The position numbers and the translations under genes were made by a program. Below the pieces are notes generated by a model that made no database searches, had not been told where the DNA came from, and saw only the letters and a program-made list of their open reading frames with translations. Shown one piece after another: positions 28,300-37,297 of a stretch of DNA of 64,000 nucleotides. The stretch's first letter is position 1, and every line of letters begins with the position of its first letter. This stretch comes from a virus: positions 1 to 64,000 of IMG/VR virus record IMGVR_UViG_3300036945_000458; one strand, given 5' to 3'.

Positions 28300-28743
28300 A
28301 TGAAAACATTTTTATTACAATTACTAGCAGCCTTACTTTTATTTTTTGCGCCAATTCAAGAGTTAGTTATGGTTGTAGGTTTAGCAATAATGCTGGACAC
28401 ATTCACAGGTATTTATAAATCAGTTAAATTACAGGGATGGAAGTCTATTCGTAGTAGAAAGTTGTCCAATATAATAAGCAAGATGGTTCTTTATGAGGTG
28501 TCAATCATCATCCTCTACCCAATCGATAAATTTTTATTGAACGAACTGTTGCTGAACATTGTTTCAGTTCAATTCTTTTCTACAAAAGTAGCATGTGTTC
28601 TTCTTATTCTAGTAGAGCTTACATCAATTAAAGAGAATATAGAAGCTGCTCTTAAGATTAATATCTGGCAGATTTTAAAAAGAACAATAAACAGAGCAAA
28701 AGAAATCTCCCATGATGTAGATGACATAGCCAACCCTAAATAA
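28300..28743 (+). CDS. Phage holin (toxin-secretion/phage lysis holin type)
   Basis: A 147-residue membrane protein with hydrophobic segments near 1-30, 65-80 and 95-110 and a basic amphipathic loop (VKLQGWKSIRSRKL) between them. This matches the phage holin_4 family, which makes holes in the inner membrane to start lysis. It heads a compact cassette with other small membrane proteins and an endolysin, which supports the call. Confidence 0.75.
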   Translation: MKTFLLQLLAALLLFFAPIQELVMVVGLAIMLDTFTGIYKSVKLQGWKSIRSRKLSNIISKMVLYEVSIIILYPIDKFLLNELLLNIVSVQFFSTKVACVLLILVELTSIKENIEAALKINIWQILKRTINRAKEISHDVDDIANPK

Positions 28744-28749
28744 TATATT

Positions 28750-29124
28750 ATGGATAGTCTAGAAGGATTTATTCCAAAATTTTTAAAAGGAGGATGGATT
28801 GTTACGTTAATTGGTGCTGCAGGAATGATAGCAAGATTGGCTGTATCTGAAGAAGAGAATGCCATGAATACAATAATCAAGAACATATCTGCTGCAATGA
28901 TTGCATCTAGCATCTCTTGGTTCATATTAGAACAGTTCGAAATTAATTCAATGATTAAAGCAGTGACATATGGACTTGTTGGATTAAACTCACCAGAACT
29001 ATTAAAAGGTATAACAAAAATATCTGGTGCGTTCTCTGAAGATCCTGCAAAGTTTATAACCAATGCTAAGAAAGGTAAAGTTACATCAACTAAAAAACCT
29101 GTAAGAAAAAAACCTACAAAGTAA
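28750..29124 (+). CDS. Holin-like membrane protein (LydA type)
   Basis: A 124-residue protein with hydrophobic segments near 15-35 and 45-62 and a lysine/proline-rich tail (TKKPVRKKPTK). This resembles class II / LydA-type holins. It follows the first holin by 6 bp, and its stop overlaps the next ATG (TAATG). It could be a second holin, an antiholin or a pinholin; sequence alone does not separate these. Confidence 0.6.
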   Translation: MDSLEGFIPKFLKGGWIVTLIGAAGMIARLAVSEEENAMNTIIKNISAAMIASSISWFILEQFEINSMIKAVTYGLVGLNSPELLKGITKISGAFSEDPAKFITNAKKGKVTSTKKPVRKKPTK

Positions 29125-29825
29125 TGAATAAGAATACTTCATTAATAGCACTAACTCTAATTATGTTATCAGTTGCAATCTATGGTAAATGGATTGAAGT
29201 GAAGATATCAGAAAACGCACGAGCTATAATAGAAGACAGATTAAAACCTCAACCATGGCTATCAAGAGCATTTGATTACTATGGTACACCAATAGAAGCA
29301 AACTTTGTAAATAAAGAATTTTCAGTTGACAAGTTAAAAGAAAATCTTGATTACATAAAAGATTGGCGTAAATCAAGAGACAGTGTGTGGTCAGCATACA
29401 TTGCTACTGAAATGGTTCCTGAAGAACAGAAACTTATTGATAAAGTAAATGAGGATACAAAAGAAGTTGATGCTATCATAGAAGACATTATAGAAGATGT
29501 TGAGAACAATAGGAATTTAGAAGAAGTAGACTCTATAATTAAATCAGGTGTTATAGAAAAGAAGATAACACCAATCATGGATAACATCAACTTGTTAATT
29601 GATTTGCAATCTTCAGAAGGTGAAAAGTTAGCAGATGATATGAAGGTTACAATGTATACATTTTCAAACTTCATGATAGGAGTGTTATCGTTATCTTTTA
29701 TCTTATTAGGTACATTGATATATGATTATATAAAAACAAAAAGAGAAGCAGCTAAACCTGTAAGAAAACCAAGAAAACCAGCAACAAAGAAACCAGTTAA
29801 ACGTACAACCACTAAAAAGAAATAG
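29124..29825 (+). CDS. Two-helix membrane protein with chemoreceptor-like four-helix-bundle region
   Basis: A 233-residue protein. One membrane helix sits at the N-terminus (about 5-22) and another near 180-203. Between them lie about 155 residues of charged helix resembling the 4HB_MCP ligand-sensing domain of chemoreceptors. After the second helix is a very basic tail (KKPVKRTTTKKK). This topology puts the bundle in the periplasm. Its place between holins suggests a lysis-timing or superinfection sensor, which is inference. It lacks any signalling output domain. The stop is TAG. Confidence 0.5.
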   Translation: MNKNTSLIALTLIMLSVAIYGKWIEVKISENARAIIEDRLKPQPWLSRAFDYYGTPIEANFVNKEFSVDKLKENLDYIKDWRKSRDSVWSAYIATEMVPEEQKLIDKVNEDTKEVDAIIEDIIEDVENNRNLEEVDSIIKSGVIEKKITPIMDNINLLIDLQSSEGEKLADDMKVTMYTFSNFMIGVLSLSFILLGTLIYDYIKTKREAAKPVRKPRKPATKKPVKRTTTKKK

Positions 29826-29829
29826 GTAA

Positions 29830-30087
29830 ATGGGATTTTTTAGAGAATTAGTAAGTGATGACAATTCAATAGATGAGAAAGCATTTGTTGGGGTCATTTC
29901 ATTTTTTGCAATGGTATTTACATTGTTAGTAGATGTAATTACAGGCATCTTTGACAAGGAGTTAATCATCAAACAATTTATCTTTGATGGATTTATGACT
30001 CTTACAATGATCTGTTTTGGTATAGCCACAGCAGGTAAAGTATTTAGTATGAACAAACAAAAGAAAGAACAAGATGCAACTGAGTAA
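29830..30087 (+). CDS. Small holin-like membrane protein
   Basis: An 85-residue protein with two hydrophobic helices (about 19-40 and 52-72) separated by a short charged turn, plus a charged C-terminus. Its place directly before the endolysin, with a 14-base overlap, suggests the endolysin-linked holin. It could also be an antiholin for the first gene of the cassette. Confidence 0.6.
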   Translation: MGFFRELVSDDNSIDEKAFVGVISFFAMVFTLLVDVITGIFDKELIIKQFIFDGFMTLTMICFGIATAGKVFSMNKQKKEQDATE

Positions 30088-30541
30088 ACACTTATCATTA
30101 GCTGAAGTTACAAGAAGTGATTCAGCAAAAAGAAAAGGAATTAGCAATATGCCAACTCCAGAACACATTGAAAACTTTAAGCTATTAGCTGAAAAAGTAT
30201 TTGAACCTATTAGAGAACACTTCAAGGTTCCTATTCACATCTCGTCAGGGTACAGAAGCAAGGCTCTCAATACTGCTATTGGAGGGAGTTTGTCCTCACA
30301 GCATTGTTCTGGTGAAGCGATTGATATCGACATGGATGGTAGTGCAAGTGGTGTTACCAATAAGCAAGTTTTTGATTTCATTAAGCAACATCTAAACTTT
30401 GATCAAATGATTTGGGAATTTGGTACAGATTCTAACCCTGACTGGGTTCACGTATCATACGAATCAACTGGTAAACAACGTAAGCAAGTTTTGAAAGCAA
30501 TTAAGCAAGGTGGAAAAACAAGTTATGTACCATATAAGTAA
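30074..30541 (+). CDS. Endolysin, peptidase M15 family (D-Ala-D-Ala carboxypeptidase-like)
   Basis: A 155-residue zinc peptidase of the M15_3 type. The family signature is visible: SSGYRS near 56-61, SQHCSGEAIDID (first His and Asp ligands) near 73-84, and the C-terminal WVHVSY His ligand. Such enzymes cut peptide cross-bridges of peptidoglycan. There is no signal peptide, so it depends on the neighbouring holins for export. The gene overlaps both neighbours by a few bases, as is usual in lysis cassettes. Confidence 0.85.
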   Translation: MQLSKHLSLAEVTRSDSAKRKGISNMPTPEHIENFKLLAEKVFEPIREHFKVPIHISSGYRSKALNTAIGGSLSSQHCSGEAIDIDMDGSASGVTNKQVFDFIKQHLNFDQMIWEFGTDSNPDWVHVSYESTGKQRKQVLKAIKQGGKTSYVPYK

Positions 30542-30860
30542 GTTCATAAAACAACAATGGTTAGGAACCATTCTAATTATATTATTCATTCTGTTTTTGG
30601 TTTATGGAATAGGACAGAATAGTGAATTAGAAAAAGAAAAGCAACGTCTTGAAAAAGAGATTGAAGTGCTTGAGCAAAAGGAAGAACTACACTGGAATAA
30701 ACTAGATAGTTTAAAAGTTAGCGAAAACACTATAATCAAAAAGGAAAAAATATTAATACAAATACAACATGACACAATTAAGATTATTGATACTATGTCT
30801 GTTAGTGAGCTTCAAAAGTATTTCACAAACAGATACAATCAAAAAGATAGTATTAGATGA
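30525..30860 (+). CDS. Inner-membrane spanin-like (Rz-like) protein
   Basis: A 111-residue protein. I chose the ATG at 30525 rather than an upstream GTG at 30510. It has one N-terminal membrane helix (WLGTILIILFILFLVYGIG) followed by a long Lys/Glu coiled coil, the architecture of an i-spanin. It starts inside the endolysin gene and its last 92 bases overlap the next gene in another frame, like lambda Rz/Rz1. The function is inferred from architecture and position; sequence identity to known spanins cannot be judged by eye. Confidence 0.6.
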   Translation: MYHISKFIKQQWLGTILIILFILFLVYGIGQNSELEKEKQRLEKEIEVLEQKEELHWNKLDSLKVSENTIIKKEKILIQIQHDTIKIIDTMSVSELQKYFTNRYNQKDSIR

Positions 30861-31236
30861 GAGAGTTGGTAGAGAAGTTGTTAAAGACCTTGTAAGAGGA
30901 GATATTTGTAGACAACTTTTAAATCTTGCTCAAGAGAAGAACGATGTTCTTAAAAAACAAAACGCTGAGCTATACTCAATCATTGCAATTAAAGATAGCA
31001 TCATCTCTAAAAAAGATGAAATAATCACTATACAAGACAAAGCTATTGGCTGGTGGAAGAAACCTGAACTTCATGGATACTTAGGAGTTCAAAGTGCAAA
31101 CGCTAGTATAGTTAATCCATATTTGTATGGAACATTACTACTTGAATTTCCTAAATTTAGTTTAGGAGCACAATACTTTGTACAACCAAACAATCCATCA
31201 GGGTATGGATTCATTGCAGAATATAACTTATTTTAA
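30769..31236 (+). CDS. Exported protein, candidate outer-membrane spanin partner
   Basis: A 155-residue protein with an N-terminal signal-like segment (LRLLILCLLVSFKSISQ), a central coiled region (LLNLAQEKNDVLKKQNAE), and an aromatic C-terminal third with alternating residues ending in Phe, as in outer-membrane strands. It begins inside the i-spanin-like gene, in the +1 frame. I do not see a clear lipobox, so it is not a standard lipoprotein o-spanin. It may anchor in the outer membrane by its C-terminal part, which would be unusual. Confidence 0.5.
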   Translation: MTQLRLLILCLLVSFKSISQTDTIKKIVLDERVGREVVKDLVRGDICRQLLNLAQEKNDVLKKQNAELYSIIAIKDSIISKKDEIITIQDKAIGWWKKPELHGYLGVQSANASIVNPYLYGTLLLEFPKFSLGAQYFVQPNNPSGYGFIAEYNLF

Positions 31237-31241
31237 AACCA

Positions 31242-31376
31242 ATGGCAAAAGTAACCAACACAGTAGAAAAGATTTCAAAACCTAAAGTGGCTAGACCAGG
31301 TGTGCATGCTAAGAGCAAAACATCAAAGTTGAAATCTAGCAAACTATACAAGAAATTAAATAAAGGACAAGGATAA
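31242..31376 (+). CDS. Small basic protein of unknown function
   Basis: A 44-residue lysine/serine-rich protein (RPGVHAKSKTSKLKSSKLYKKL). Small proteins with this RPGVHAK..TSK pattern recur in Bacteroidota phages. It starts 5 bp after the previous stop and overlaps the next ATG (TAATG). The composition suggests nucleic-acid or cell-envelope binding; the function is unknown. Confidence 0.65.
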   Translation: MAKVTNTVEKISKPKVARPGVHAKSKTSKLKSSKLYKKLNKGQG

Positions 31377-31522
31377 TGGATTGGCAATTAGAAATATCAT
31401 TTCATTGGCCACACGATAGACTAGCAATAGGATGGGAAGTCCTATATCCTGATGAGAAATACGAGTATACCTCGTACGTTCTCTTTCTTGGTTTCATAAC
31501 AATAACATTAGATATAAATTAA
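31376..31522 (+). CDS. Small hydrophobic-tailed protein of unknown function
   Basis: A 48-residue protein whose ATG overlaps the previous stop. The N-terminal half is aromatic and charged (ISFHWPHDRLAIGWEV) and the C-terminal half is hydrophobic (YVLFLGFITITLDIN). The tight coupling to both neighbours supports a real gene. The function is not recognised. Confidence 0.6.
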   Translation: MDWQLEISFHWPHDRLAIGWEVLYPDEKYEYTSYVLFLGFITITLDIN

Positions 31523-31530
31523 TATCTTTG
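31523..31530 (+). promoter_or_regulatory. Possible promoter -7 element before the large adhesin gene
   Basis: TATCTTTG matches TAnnTTTG and lies 22 bp before the adhesin ATG. No TTG at the -33 distance was found, so this is weak evidence. Confidence 0.3.
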
Positions 31531-31552
31531 ATAACTAATAAATTATAAAGAA

Positions 31553-34500
31553 ATGGGAATACCAAATAGACAAATAGGTTGGGACCAACAGTCAAACTTA
31601 TTATGGCAACTTCAAGCACAGCTTAATAAATTAGGCAAAACAATGAGTCAATGCTGTGGATCTTCTACAGCTGCAGGTTGTATTAGTTTTACTGATATAA
31701 CTTGGGAAGCATTCATCACTGCTGTTAATGCAGGGACTATTGCAGATTGTTACTACAACATTACAAACAGACCTAACTCAGGTACAGATCCTTTATACGT
31801 CCTTGTTGAAAAAGGACTTCCTAATTTTGATAATGAGGTGAGAAGATCAGAGCAAGCAACAAGTGCTTTGTGTATTACAACTGATCAAGGAGTGGGATGT
31901 TTCAATGTATATGCTGAAGAAGAAACTATTTCTTTTGATTATGTAGAAAATGCTGTAGTCTATCCTATTGGATTAAAAGACTGTTCTATTTTTGCTGAAG
32001 GTGACACTGTTACATTTACAAGTTTTCAAGCTCCTTTTCCTACATATACAGGAGTTATACATTACACTTATAATGATCCTAAAAAAGGATGTGAAACATT
32101 TTTTCAAATAACAGGAGGAACAGGTCCTATACCACCAAGTCCTCTTAACCCTGATGGGAATTTTAGTAATGGTGTAGACAATACAAATGGAGTATTATTT
32201 GCAGCTGAAGCAGATAAAAATTGTGATCCTTTCCCAACACTATCTGTAGGAGATTCAATTACGTCAAATACAATTAATGGTCTTATACAAGCAACAATAA
32301 CAAGTATATCAGGAACAACAGTTACAATAGCTCCTACATCAGGAGATTGGACTGGTGTCACTGTATTTTATATAGGGGATAATCAATTTTGTTTATTTGT
32401 AACAACAGCTCCTATTACAACAACTAGTATACTTCTTACACCAGATCCTGTATGTTTTGATTTTAATAATCTTCTTGGACAAGGAGTTTATTTGAATACA
32501 TTAATGCAAGCTACAGATGGTTTGATTTATGGCACATTAGCACAAGTTAATAATTCTAGAGGACAACTTGCTCAGGGTCAATTATTCTCTATGGATCCTG
32601 TTACAGAACAAGTGACAATATTGTTTAACTTTGATGATTATAATACATATGGTGGTTATCCTAATGCAGGAGTTGTTGAAATAGCAGGAGAATTATATGG
32701 TACATGTAATGGTGGTGGTAGTGGTGTAAATCCTGGTGGAACTATATGGAAATGGAATATAGCAACAAACACGCTCACTGTATTACATACTATAGATGCT
32801 AATAGTCAAGAAGGATTATATCCTTATGGAACATTACTATATACAGGAGGAAAACTATATGGAACTTGTGAGAATGGAGGATTTAATGATGCTGGAACAT
32901 TATTTGAATTTGATCCTATAGCTAATACATATACAGTTTTAAATTGGTTTGCTAATAATGGAGATGTTGCTAATCCACAAGGACCATTAGTAGAAGTTAT
33001 TCCTGGAGAGCTATGGGGAACTTCTTATGGAGGTGGAACTAATAATCTTGGTACAGTGTTTAAATATACACTTAGTACAGGAAGTGAAGAGGTAGTTGTA
33101 AATCTTGATGACATTTCTGTATCAGGAGAATACATAGGTGCTAGTGGAGGAGTGATGTTGGCCAGTGATGGTAATGTTTATTTCAATACAAATTATGGTG
33201 GGGATAATGATAATGGAACATTGTGTCAAATTACAGACATCTCTACATCTCCATCACTTAATGTTGTATATAGCTTTGATGTAGATTATGGATATGGAGA
33301 TGCTGTATGTCCTGTAGAAATAGCTGGTAATTTGTATGGATGTACAAATGATACAAATGGACCAATATTTATTGGTGAGTGTAATCCTCCATTGGGAAGT
33401 ATTTATAAATATGATCTTAGTGTGGGTATATTTACAACATTATATACATTTAATGCTCAAATTGATGGTGGTTCTCCATATTTAGGACAACTTCTTCCAC
33501 TTGGAGATGTATTGTATGGAATGACAAATCAAGCACCAAGTGGTAAAGGATGTCCTATAGGTCAATTTGGACAAATATTCAAGTACAATCTTACAACAGA
33601 AACATATACAAACATTCAAGCTTTAGGAGCTCCTGTTTCTACTCCTGCTGAGGTGGCAGAATCTATTTGTGCTAGCATTGTAGATCCTGGATATACATGT
33701 ACTACAGTGGGTGGATGTCTTTTTGTTTCAGGAACACAGTTTGGAAACGAAGCAGGTCAAACATTAGTGGTTAGAACTATTGTTACGTTTATAGGTAATT
33801 TAGATGGATGTACAGCACCTACTGTTGGACAGCTTTTATATAATGATATTACAGGTGATTTAATAGGAACTGTTATTAGTTTTGTTGATGATGATCCATT
33901 TACAATGGAAGTGGAATTAAATGATAATGCTAATCCTGGATATACTAGTTTACCATTCGATGGTTACATAGAAGGAGTTGGATGTGTATTTCCAGTGCTG
34001 AGAGTAAATGGAACAATCCTTGACTACACTGTTCAACCTTTTGAAGGAGGAAAAGAACCTGTTAACAGACCTTGTTATTACAATGCTACATACGATGTAA
34101 TCACAGACTATCCTCTTTCACAACCACATACAAAAGCAGAAATAGACTATCTTGTAAATAACAACTTGTTAGTGCCAGGTGCGTTCTATCACATCATGGA
34201 TGTGGATAAGTTCTTGTATGGAGGAACACAGATTGTAATTCAAGCAAATAGTCATCATGCATTTAATGATACAGCAATGGGCTTGTTCTACAATCCTAAA
34301 TATGATCAATCTGTAGCAGGATTTGGAATATATAATAGTGATATAGAGTATTCTATTGGAGACACTGCTATATGGGGAGGACTTGTTATAACATATGCTG
34401 CAGGTGGTTCTATAGGTAATGCATCTCCATATAATCGAGAATATGGCCAATGGACATTCCCTGGTAAATTCAAAGTGTTTGTAGATGATGCTTCAGTTTT

Positions 34501-35440
34501 CACTGCAGGTGAAATTGTTTATGATCCTAATAATCCTAATAACTCAATGCTTATTACAGAAGTGGGAGCTGATTACATTATTGTATCATGTCCTCCATTA
34601 TTCTTAGCATTTGCTACATTTATTGTTAATGGTGTTGATTCAGCTGGTATTACATCTATAGAACTACACGAATCATTCTACAGCGATCTTATTTACAATG
34701 CTGTATGGGATGAAATAACATATGATTATGCACATGATTTCATTAGTTCTAGAAAAGACAATGCTGGAAATGTTGTAGAACAATCTTGGAATAATTATAA
34801 ATTATGGAATAAAGGAATTCCTACATGGAGAGCCATTGCAGGATTCCAATGGGGTAACGAATATGCATATAATGTAGATCTTGATGATACTGTTGGAATG
34901 TATGGGAATAAAATAACTGAAAGTTATGTAGAAGTTATTAATTTTACATTAAGTCTTTTTACAAATAACATTTTTGAAAGTTCTAGATTTTTAAATAATA
35001 TATTTGACAGAAATGGAGGTTCAATTTTCTATAACATTTTTCAAAATGAGTCATATGTAGAAAATGTTGAATTTATTAACACTCCTGGTTTTAATAGAAA
35101 TGTTTTCAATAGTTCTAATTTAATAGATTCTACAATTGATGGTAGTAATTTTTCAGATAATACATTAAACAATAGTGGCATTGAACAAATTCCTTCTGGT
35201 GGGACAACAAGTTTTGCAAATAATGCTGTGAAAGGTTCACAGCTAGATTTATCAACACAAACAGGAAACATAGAACGTACAAACTTTGATTATGTCATCT
35301 TAAATGATGACATATCTGCTGCTTCAAGAATCTATCAAACTACATATGCTAAAGAAGTGGTATCAAGCAATGGTGCAGGAAACTTTATTAAATATGTAAG
35401 TGCTACAGGTACATACATAGTTGCTGCTGTAACAGTATAA
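31553..35440 (+). CDS. Large tail fibre/adhesin with propeller-like repeats
   Basis: A 1295-residue protein. Residues 1-45 (RQIGWDQQSNLLWQ..., ending in a Cys-Cys pair) match the N-terminus of the adhesin at 35632, suggesting a shared attachment module. Residues about 295-700 hold tandem repeats (pattern LYGT..NGG...GTLF.FDP....YTVL) of the beta-propeller type known as GloVer repeats. The C-terminal part has short Asn/Phe-rich repeats (about 1130-1220) that may form a beta-helix. The repeats, length and low Lys content fit a surface fibre that contacts host polysaccharide or protein. No enzymatic motif was recognised. Confidence 0.65.
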   Translation: MGIPNRQIGWDQQSNLLWQLQAQLNKLGKTMSQCCGSSTAAGCISFTDITWEAFITAVNAGTIADCYYNITNRPNSGTDPLYVLVEKGLPNFDNEVRRSEQATSALCITTDQGVGCFNVYAEEETISFDYVENAVVYPIGLKDCSIFAEGDTVTFTSFQAPFPTYTGVIHYTYNDPKKGCETFFQITGGTGPIPPSPLNPDGNFSNGVDNTNGVLFAAEADKNCDPFPTLSVGDSITSNTINGLIQATITSISGTTVTIAPTSGDWTGVTVFYIGDNQFCLFVTTAPITTTSILLTPDPVCFDFNNLLGQGVYLNTLMQATDGLIYGTLAQVNNSRGQLAQGQLFSMDPVTEQVTILFNFDDYNTYGGYPNAGVVEIAGELYGTCNGGGSGVNPGGTIWKWNIATNTLTVLHTIDANSQEGLYPYGTLLYTGGKLYGTCENGGFNDAGTLFEFDPIANTYTVLNWFANNGDVANPQGPLVEVIPGELWGTSYGGGTNNLGTVFKYTLSTGSEEVVVNLDDISVSGEYIGASGGVMLASDGNVYFNTNYGGDNDNGTLCQITDISTSPSLNVVYSFDVDYGYGDAVCPVEIAGNLYGCTNDTNGPIFIGECNPPLGSIYKYDLSVGIFTTLYTFNAQIDGGSPYLGQLLPLGDVLYGMTNQAPSGKGCPIGQFGQIFKYNLTTETYTNIQALGAPVSTPAEVAESICASIVDPGYTCTTVGGCLFVSGTQFGNEAGQTLVVRTIVTFIGNLDGCTAPTVGQLLYNDITGDLIGTVISFVDDDPFTMEVELNDNANPGYTSLPFDGYIEGVGCVFPVLRVNGTILDYTVQPFEGGKEPVNRPCYYNATYDVITDYPLSQPHTKAEIDYLVNNNLLVPGAFYHIMDVDKFLYGGTQIVIQANSHHAFNDTAMGLFYNPKYDQSVAGFGIYNSDIEYSIGDTAIWGGLVITYAAGGSIGNASPYNREYGQWTFPGKFKVFVDDASVFTAGEIVYDPNNPNNSMLITEVGADYIIVSCPPLFLAFATFIVNGVDSAGITSIELHESFYSDLIYNAVWDEITYDYAHDFISSRKDNAGNVVEQSWNNYKLWNKGIPTWRAIAGFQWGNEYAYNVDLDDTVGMYGNKITESYVEVINFTLSLFTNNIFESSRFLNNIFDRNGGSIFYNIFQNESYVENVEFINTPGFNRNVFNSSNLIDSTIDGSNFSDNTLNNSGIEQIPSGGTTSFANNAVKGSQLDLSTQTGNIERTNFDYVILNDDISAASRIYQTTYAKEVVSSNGAGNFIKYVSATGTYIVAAVTV

Positions 35441-35458
35441 CAATAAATATAAAACAAT

Positions 35459-35635
35459 ATGAAAAAGATTCAACGCACAACAGACAATAAATATCTTGTA
35501 TCATTCTTTGAGGATGTATGGACAGATAACATTGAAGAAGCAAAAGTTTTTAATCGCTCTGGAGAATCTAGAGTTACAATTATGAAACTTTCAGCAAGAC
35601 TTGGTCGTGATAAAATTAAAGAAATCGAACTATGA
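35459..35635 (+). CDS. Small protein of unknown function between adhesins
   Basis: A 58-residue, mildly basic protein (KKIQRTTDNKYLVSFFEDVW...). The ATG at 35459 follows the large adhesin by 18 bp, and its TGA overlaps the ATG of the next adhesin (ATGA), so the two are translationally coupled. This may be a chaperone or an assembly factor for the fibre, by position only. Confidence 0.6.
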   Translation: MKKIQRTTDNKYLVSFFEDVWTDNIEEAKVFNRSGESRVTIMKLSARLGRDKIKEIEL

Positions 35636-37245
35636 TAAGTCGTGAAATAGGTTGGAGTAACCAAAACAATCTTACGTTTGGTATCATTCAACAAGTAAAC
35701 AAAATACAGAAAGAGGTGTGTTGTAATTGTAATATTTCTACAACTACAACCACCACCACTGTGTTTCGTAACTTTGATGTTACAGCAGATTGGAGTCTTT
35801 CTGTTCCTGCTGTTACAAGTCCTGCTACATTCAAGACATTCTTGGAAAGTGGACAAGATGGTGATGGGAATACTAATAGCTTAACAGGTGTTGTAATCAC
35901 TGACTTCTTACTTGTAGGAAATAGATTGAGATGTAATGTTTCTTCTACTGGAGGATTTAATTTAGGATTTGCATTCATGGGTGTGACAGATGTTACATCA
36001 TTTGGAAACCTACAAATGAACAATAGTTTAAATTTATATGGTAATAACATTTCATCTGTTGACAATACATCTTGGCCAATTGGTGTAACTAGTATTGATT
36101 TAGGTGATAATAGTATTACATCATTTGACAATGTTACATGGCCTAGTTCACTTGCTGGTTATTTAGGACTATATTCAAATGCTTTAACATCATTCAATCC
36201 TGTAACTCCTTTACCAAATACAATAACTGAACTAGATTTAAGTAACACTTTCATTACATCATTTGATGATGTTGTTTGGCCAAGTGATTTACAATATTTA
36301 TACTTATATACCACTGCAATTACTTCTTTTGATCCATCTACAGCTCTTTCTAGTGGATTACAAACTTTAGATTTAGGTGGCAACGCATTAACAAACTTTG
36401 ACCCTAGCATTGCTTTACCTAGTTCATTACAGTATTTGTATTTGTCTAGCACTAATTTAACATCATTTGATCCATCAATTGCTTTACCAAGTTCATTATT
36501 GGCTTTATATTTATATAATAATACTCTACTAACATCATTTGATCCAAGTATAGCTCTTCCTAATTCATTACTAACTTTAGACTTAAGTGATAGTTCATTA
36601 ACATCTTTCACTCCAAGTTTACCATTGCCTAGTTCATTACAAAATTTATATTTAGCAAATAACCAAATAGTTACATTTGATCCAGCATATGATTTACCTA
36701 TTGGAGTAACACAGTTACAATTACAAAGCAATCAGATAGTAAACTTCACTCCAAGTAATTCACTTGGAAGTGGATTGCAATATTTATATTTACAAAATAA
36801 CCAAATAGTTAATTTTGATCCTGGCGTAGCATTACCAAGTTCATTGATCCAAATATATTTAAACAGTAATCAAATAGTAAACTTCAATCCAAGTATTGCT
36901 TTACCAGTTACTGTATCAAATCTTGAAATTTATTTAGGTCAAAATCAAATAGTGAACTTTAATCCAACAATAGCATTACCAAGTGTATTGACAGGTTTAT
37001 ATTTAGATGGTAATCAGATAGTAACATTTAATCCTACTAATCCTTTACCAAATTCATTGATATATTTATCTCTGAATAACAATCAAATGACAACTGCTGG
37101 ATACACAGGATCAGAACCATGGGCTAACGCTATGAGTGTAATACCTGGACGTGGTAATGTATATATTAGTGGTAATATAGATACTGTTTCAGCAACAAAC
37201 TTGGAAACTATTTTAACAGCTAAAGGCTGGACTGTATATCCATAA
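35632..37245 (+). CDS. Leucine-rich-repeat adhesin with shared fibre-attachment N-terminus
   Basis: A 537-residue protein. Residues 1-42 (SREIGWSNQNNL..., ending VCCNCN) align with the N-terminus of the previous adhesin and are followed by a run of threonines. From about residue 120 to 500 there are roughly 17 leucine-rich repeats of 22-24 residues, each like LxxLYLxNNQIVNFDPSxALP. LRR solenoids bind proteins or glycans, so this is probably a receptor-binding tip or an accessory fibre. The repeats are very regular, also at the DNA level, so the copy number may vary between relatives. Confidence 0.75.
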   Translation: MISREIGWSNQNNLTFGIIQQVNKIQKEVCCNCNISTTTTTTTVFRNFDVTADWSLSVPAVTSPATFKTFLESGQDGDGNTNSLTGVVITDFLLVGNRLRCNVSSTGGFNLGFAFMGVTDVTSFGNLQMNNSLNLYGNNISSVDNTSWPIGVTSIDLGDNSITSFDNVTWPSSLAGYLGLYSNALTSFNPVTPLPNTITELDLSNTFITSFDDVVWPSDLQYLYLYTTAITSFDPSTALSSGLQTLDLGGNALTNFDPSIALPSSLQYLYLSSTNLTSFDPSIALPSSLLALYLYNNTLLTSFDPSIALPNSLLTLDLSDSSLTSFTPSLPLPSSLQNLYLANNQIVTFDPAYDLPIGVTQLQLQSNQIVNFTPSNSLGSGLQYLYLQNNQIVNFDPGVALPSSLIQIYLNSNQIVNFNPSIALPVTVSNLEIYLGQNQIVNFNPTIALPSVLTGLYLDGNQIVTFNPTNPLPNSLIYLSLNNNQMTTAGYTGSEPWANAMSVIPGRGNVYISGNIDTVSATNLETILTAKGWTVYP

Positions 37246-37297
37246 CACCAAAACATAATAAACACACAACAATAAATTATAATAAACCAACTACATT

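Noticed and set aside
28569-29063. Open frame of 164 codons on the minus strand across the holin genes
   Set aside because: It is antisense to two well-supported, tightly coupled membrane-protein genes and has no neighbour on its own strand.
30510-30524. GTG start for the spanin-like gene
   Set aside because: The ATG at 30525 gives the usual short cytoplasmic N-terminus before the membrane helix, with less overlap.
36159-36731. Long open frame on the minus strand opposite the LRR gene (190 codons)
   Set aside because: It mirrors the repeat of the plus-strand LRR gene; the codon pattern and the coupling of the plus frame mark this as a shadow.
36000-37100. Regularly spaced repeats that might be a CRISPR array
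   Set aside because: The repeats are part of an open frame encoding LRR units; there are no unique spacers of constant length.
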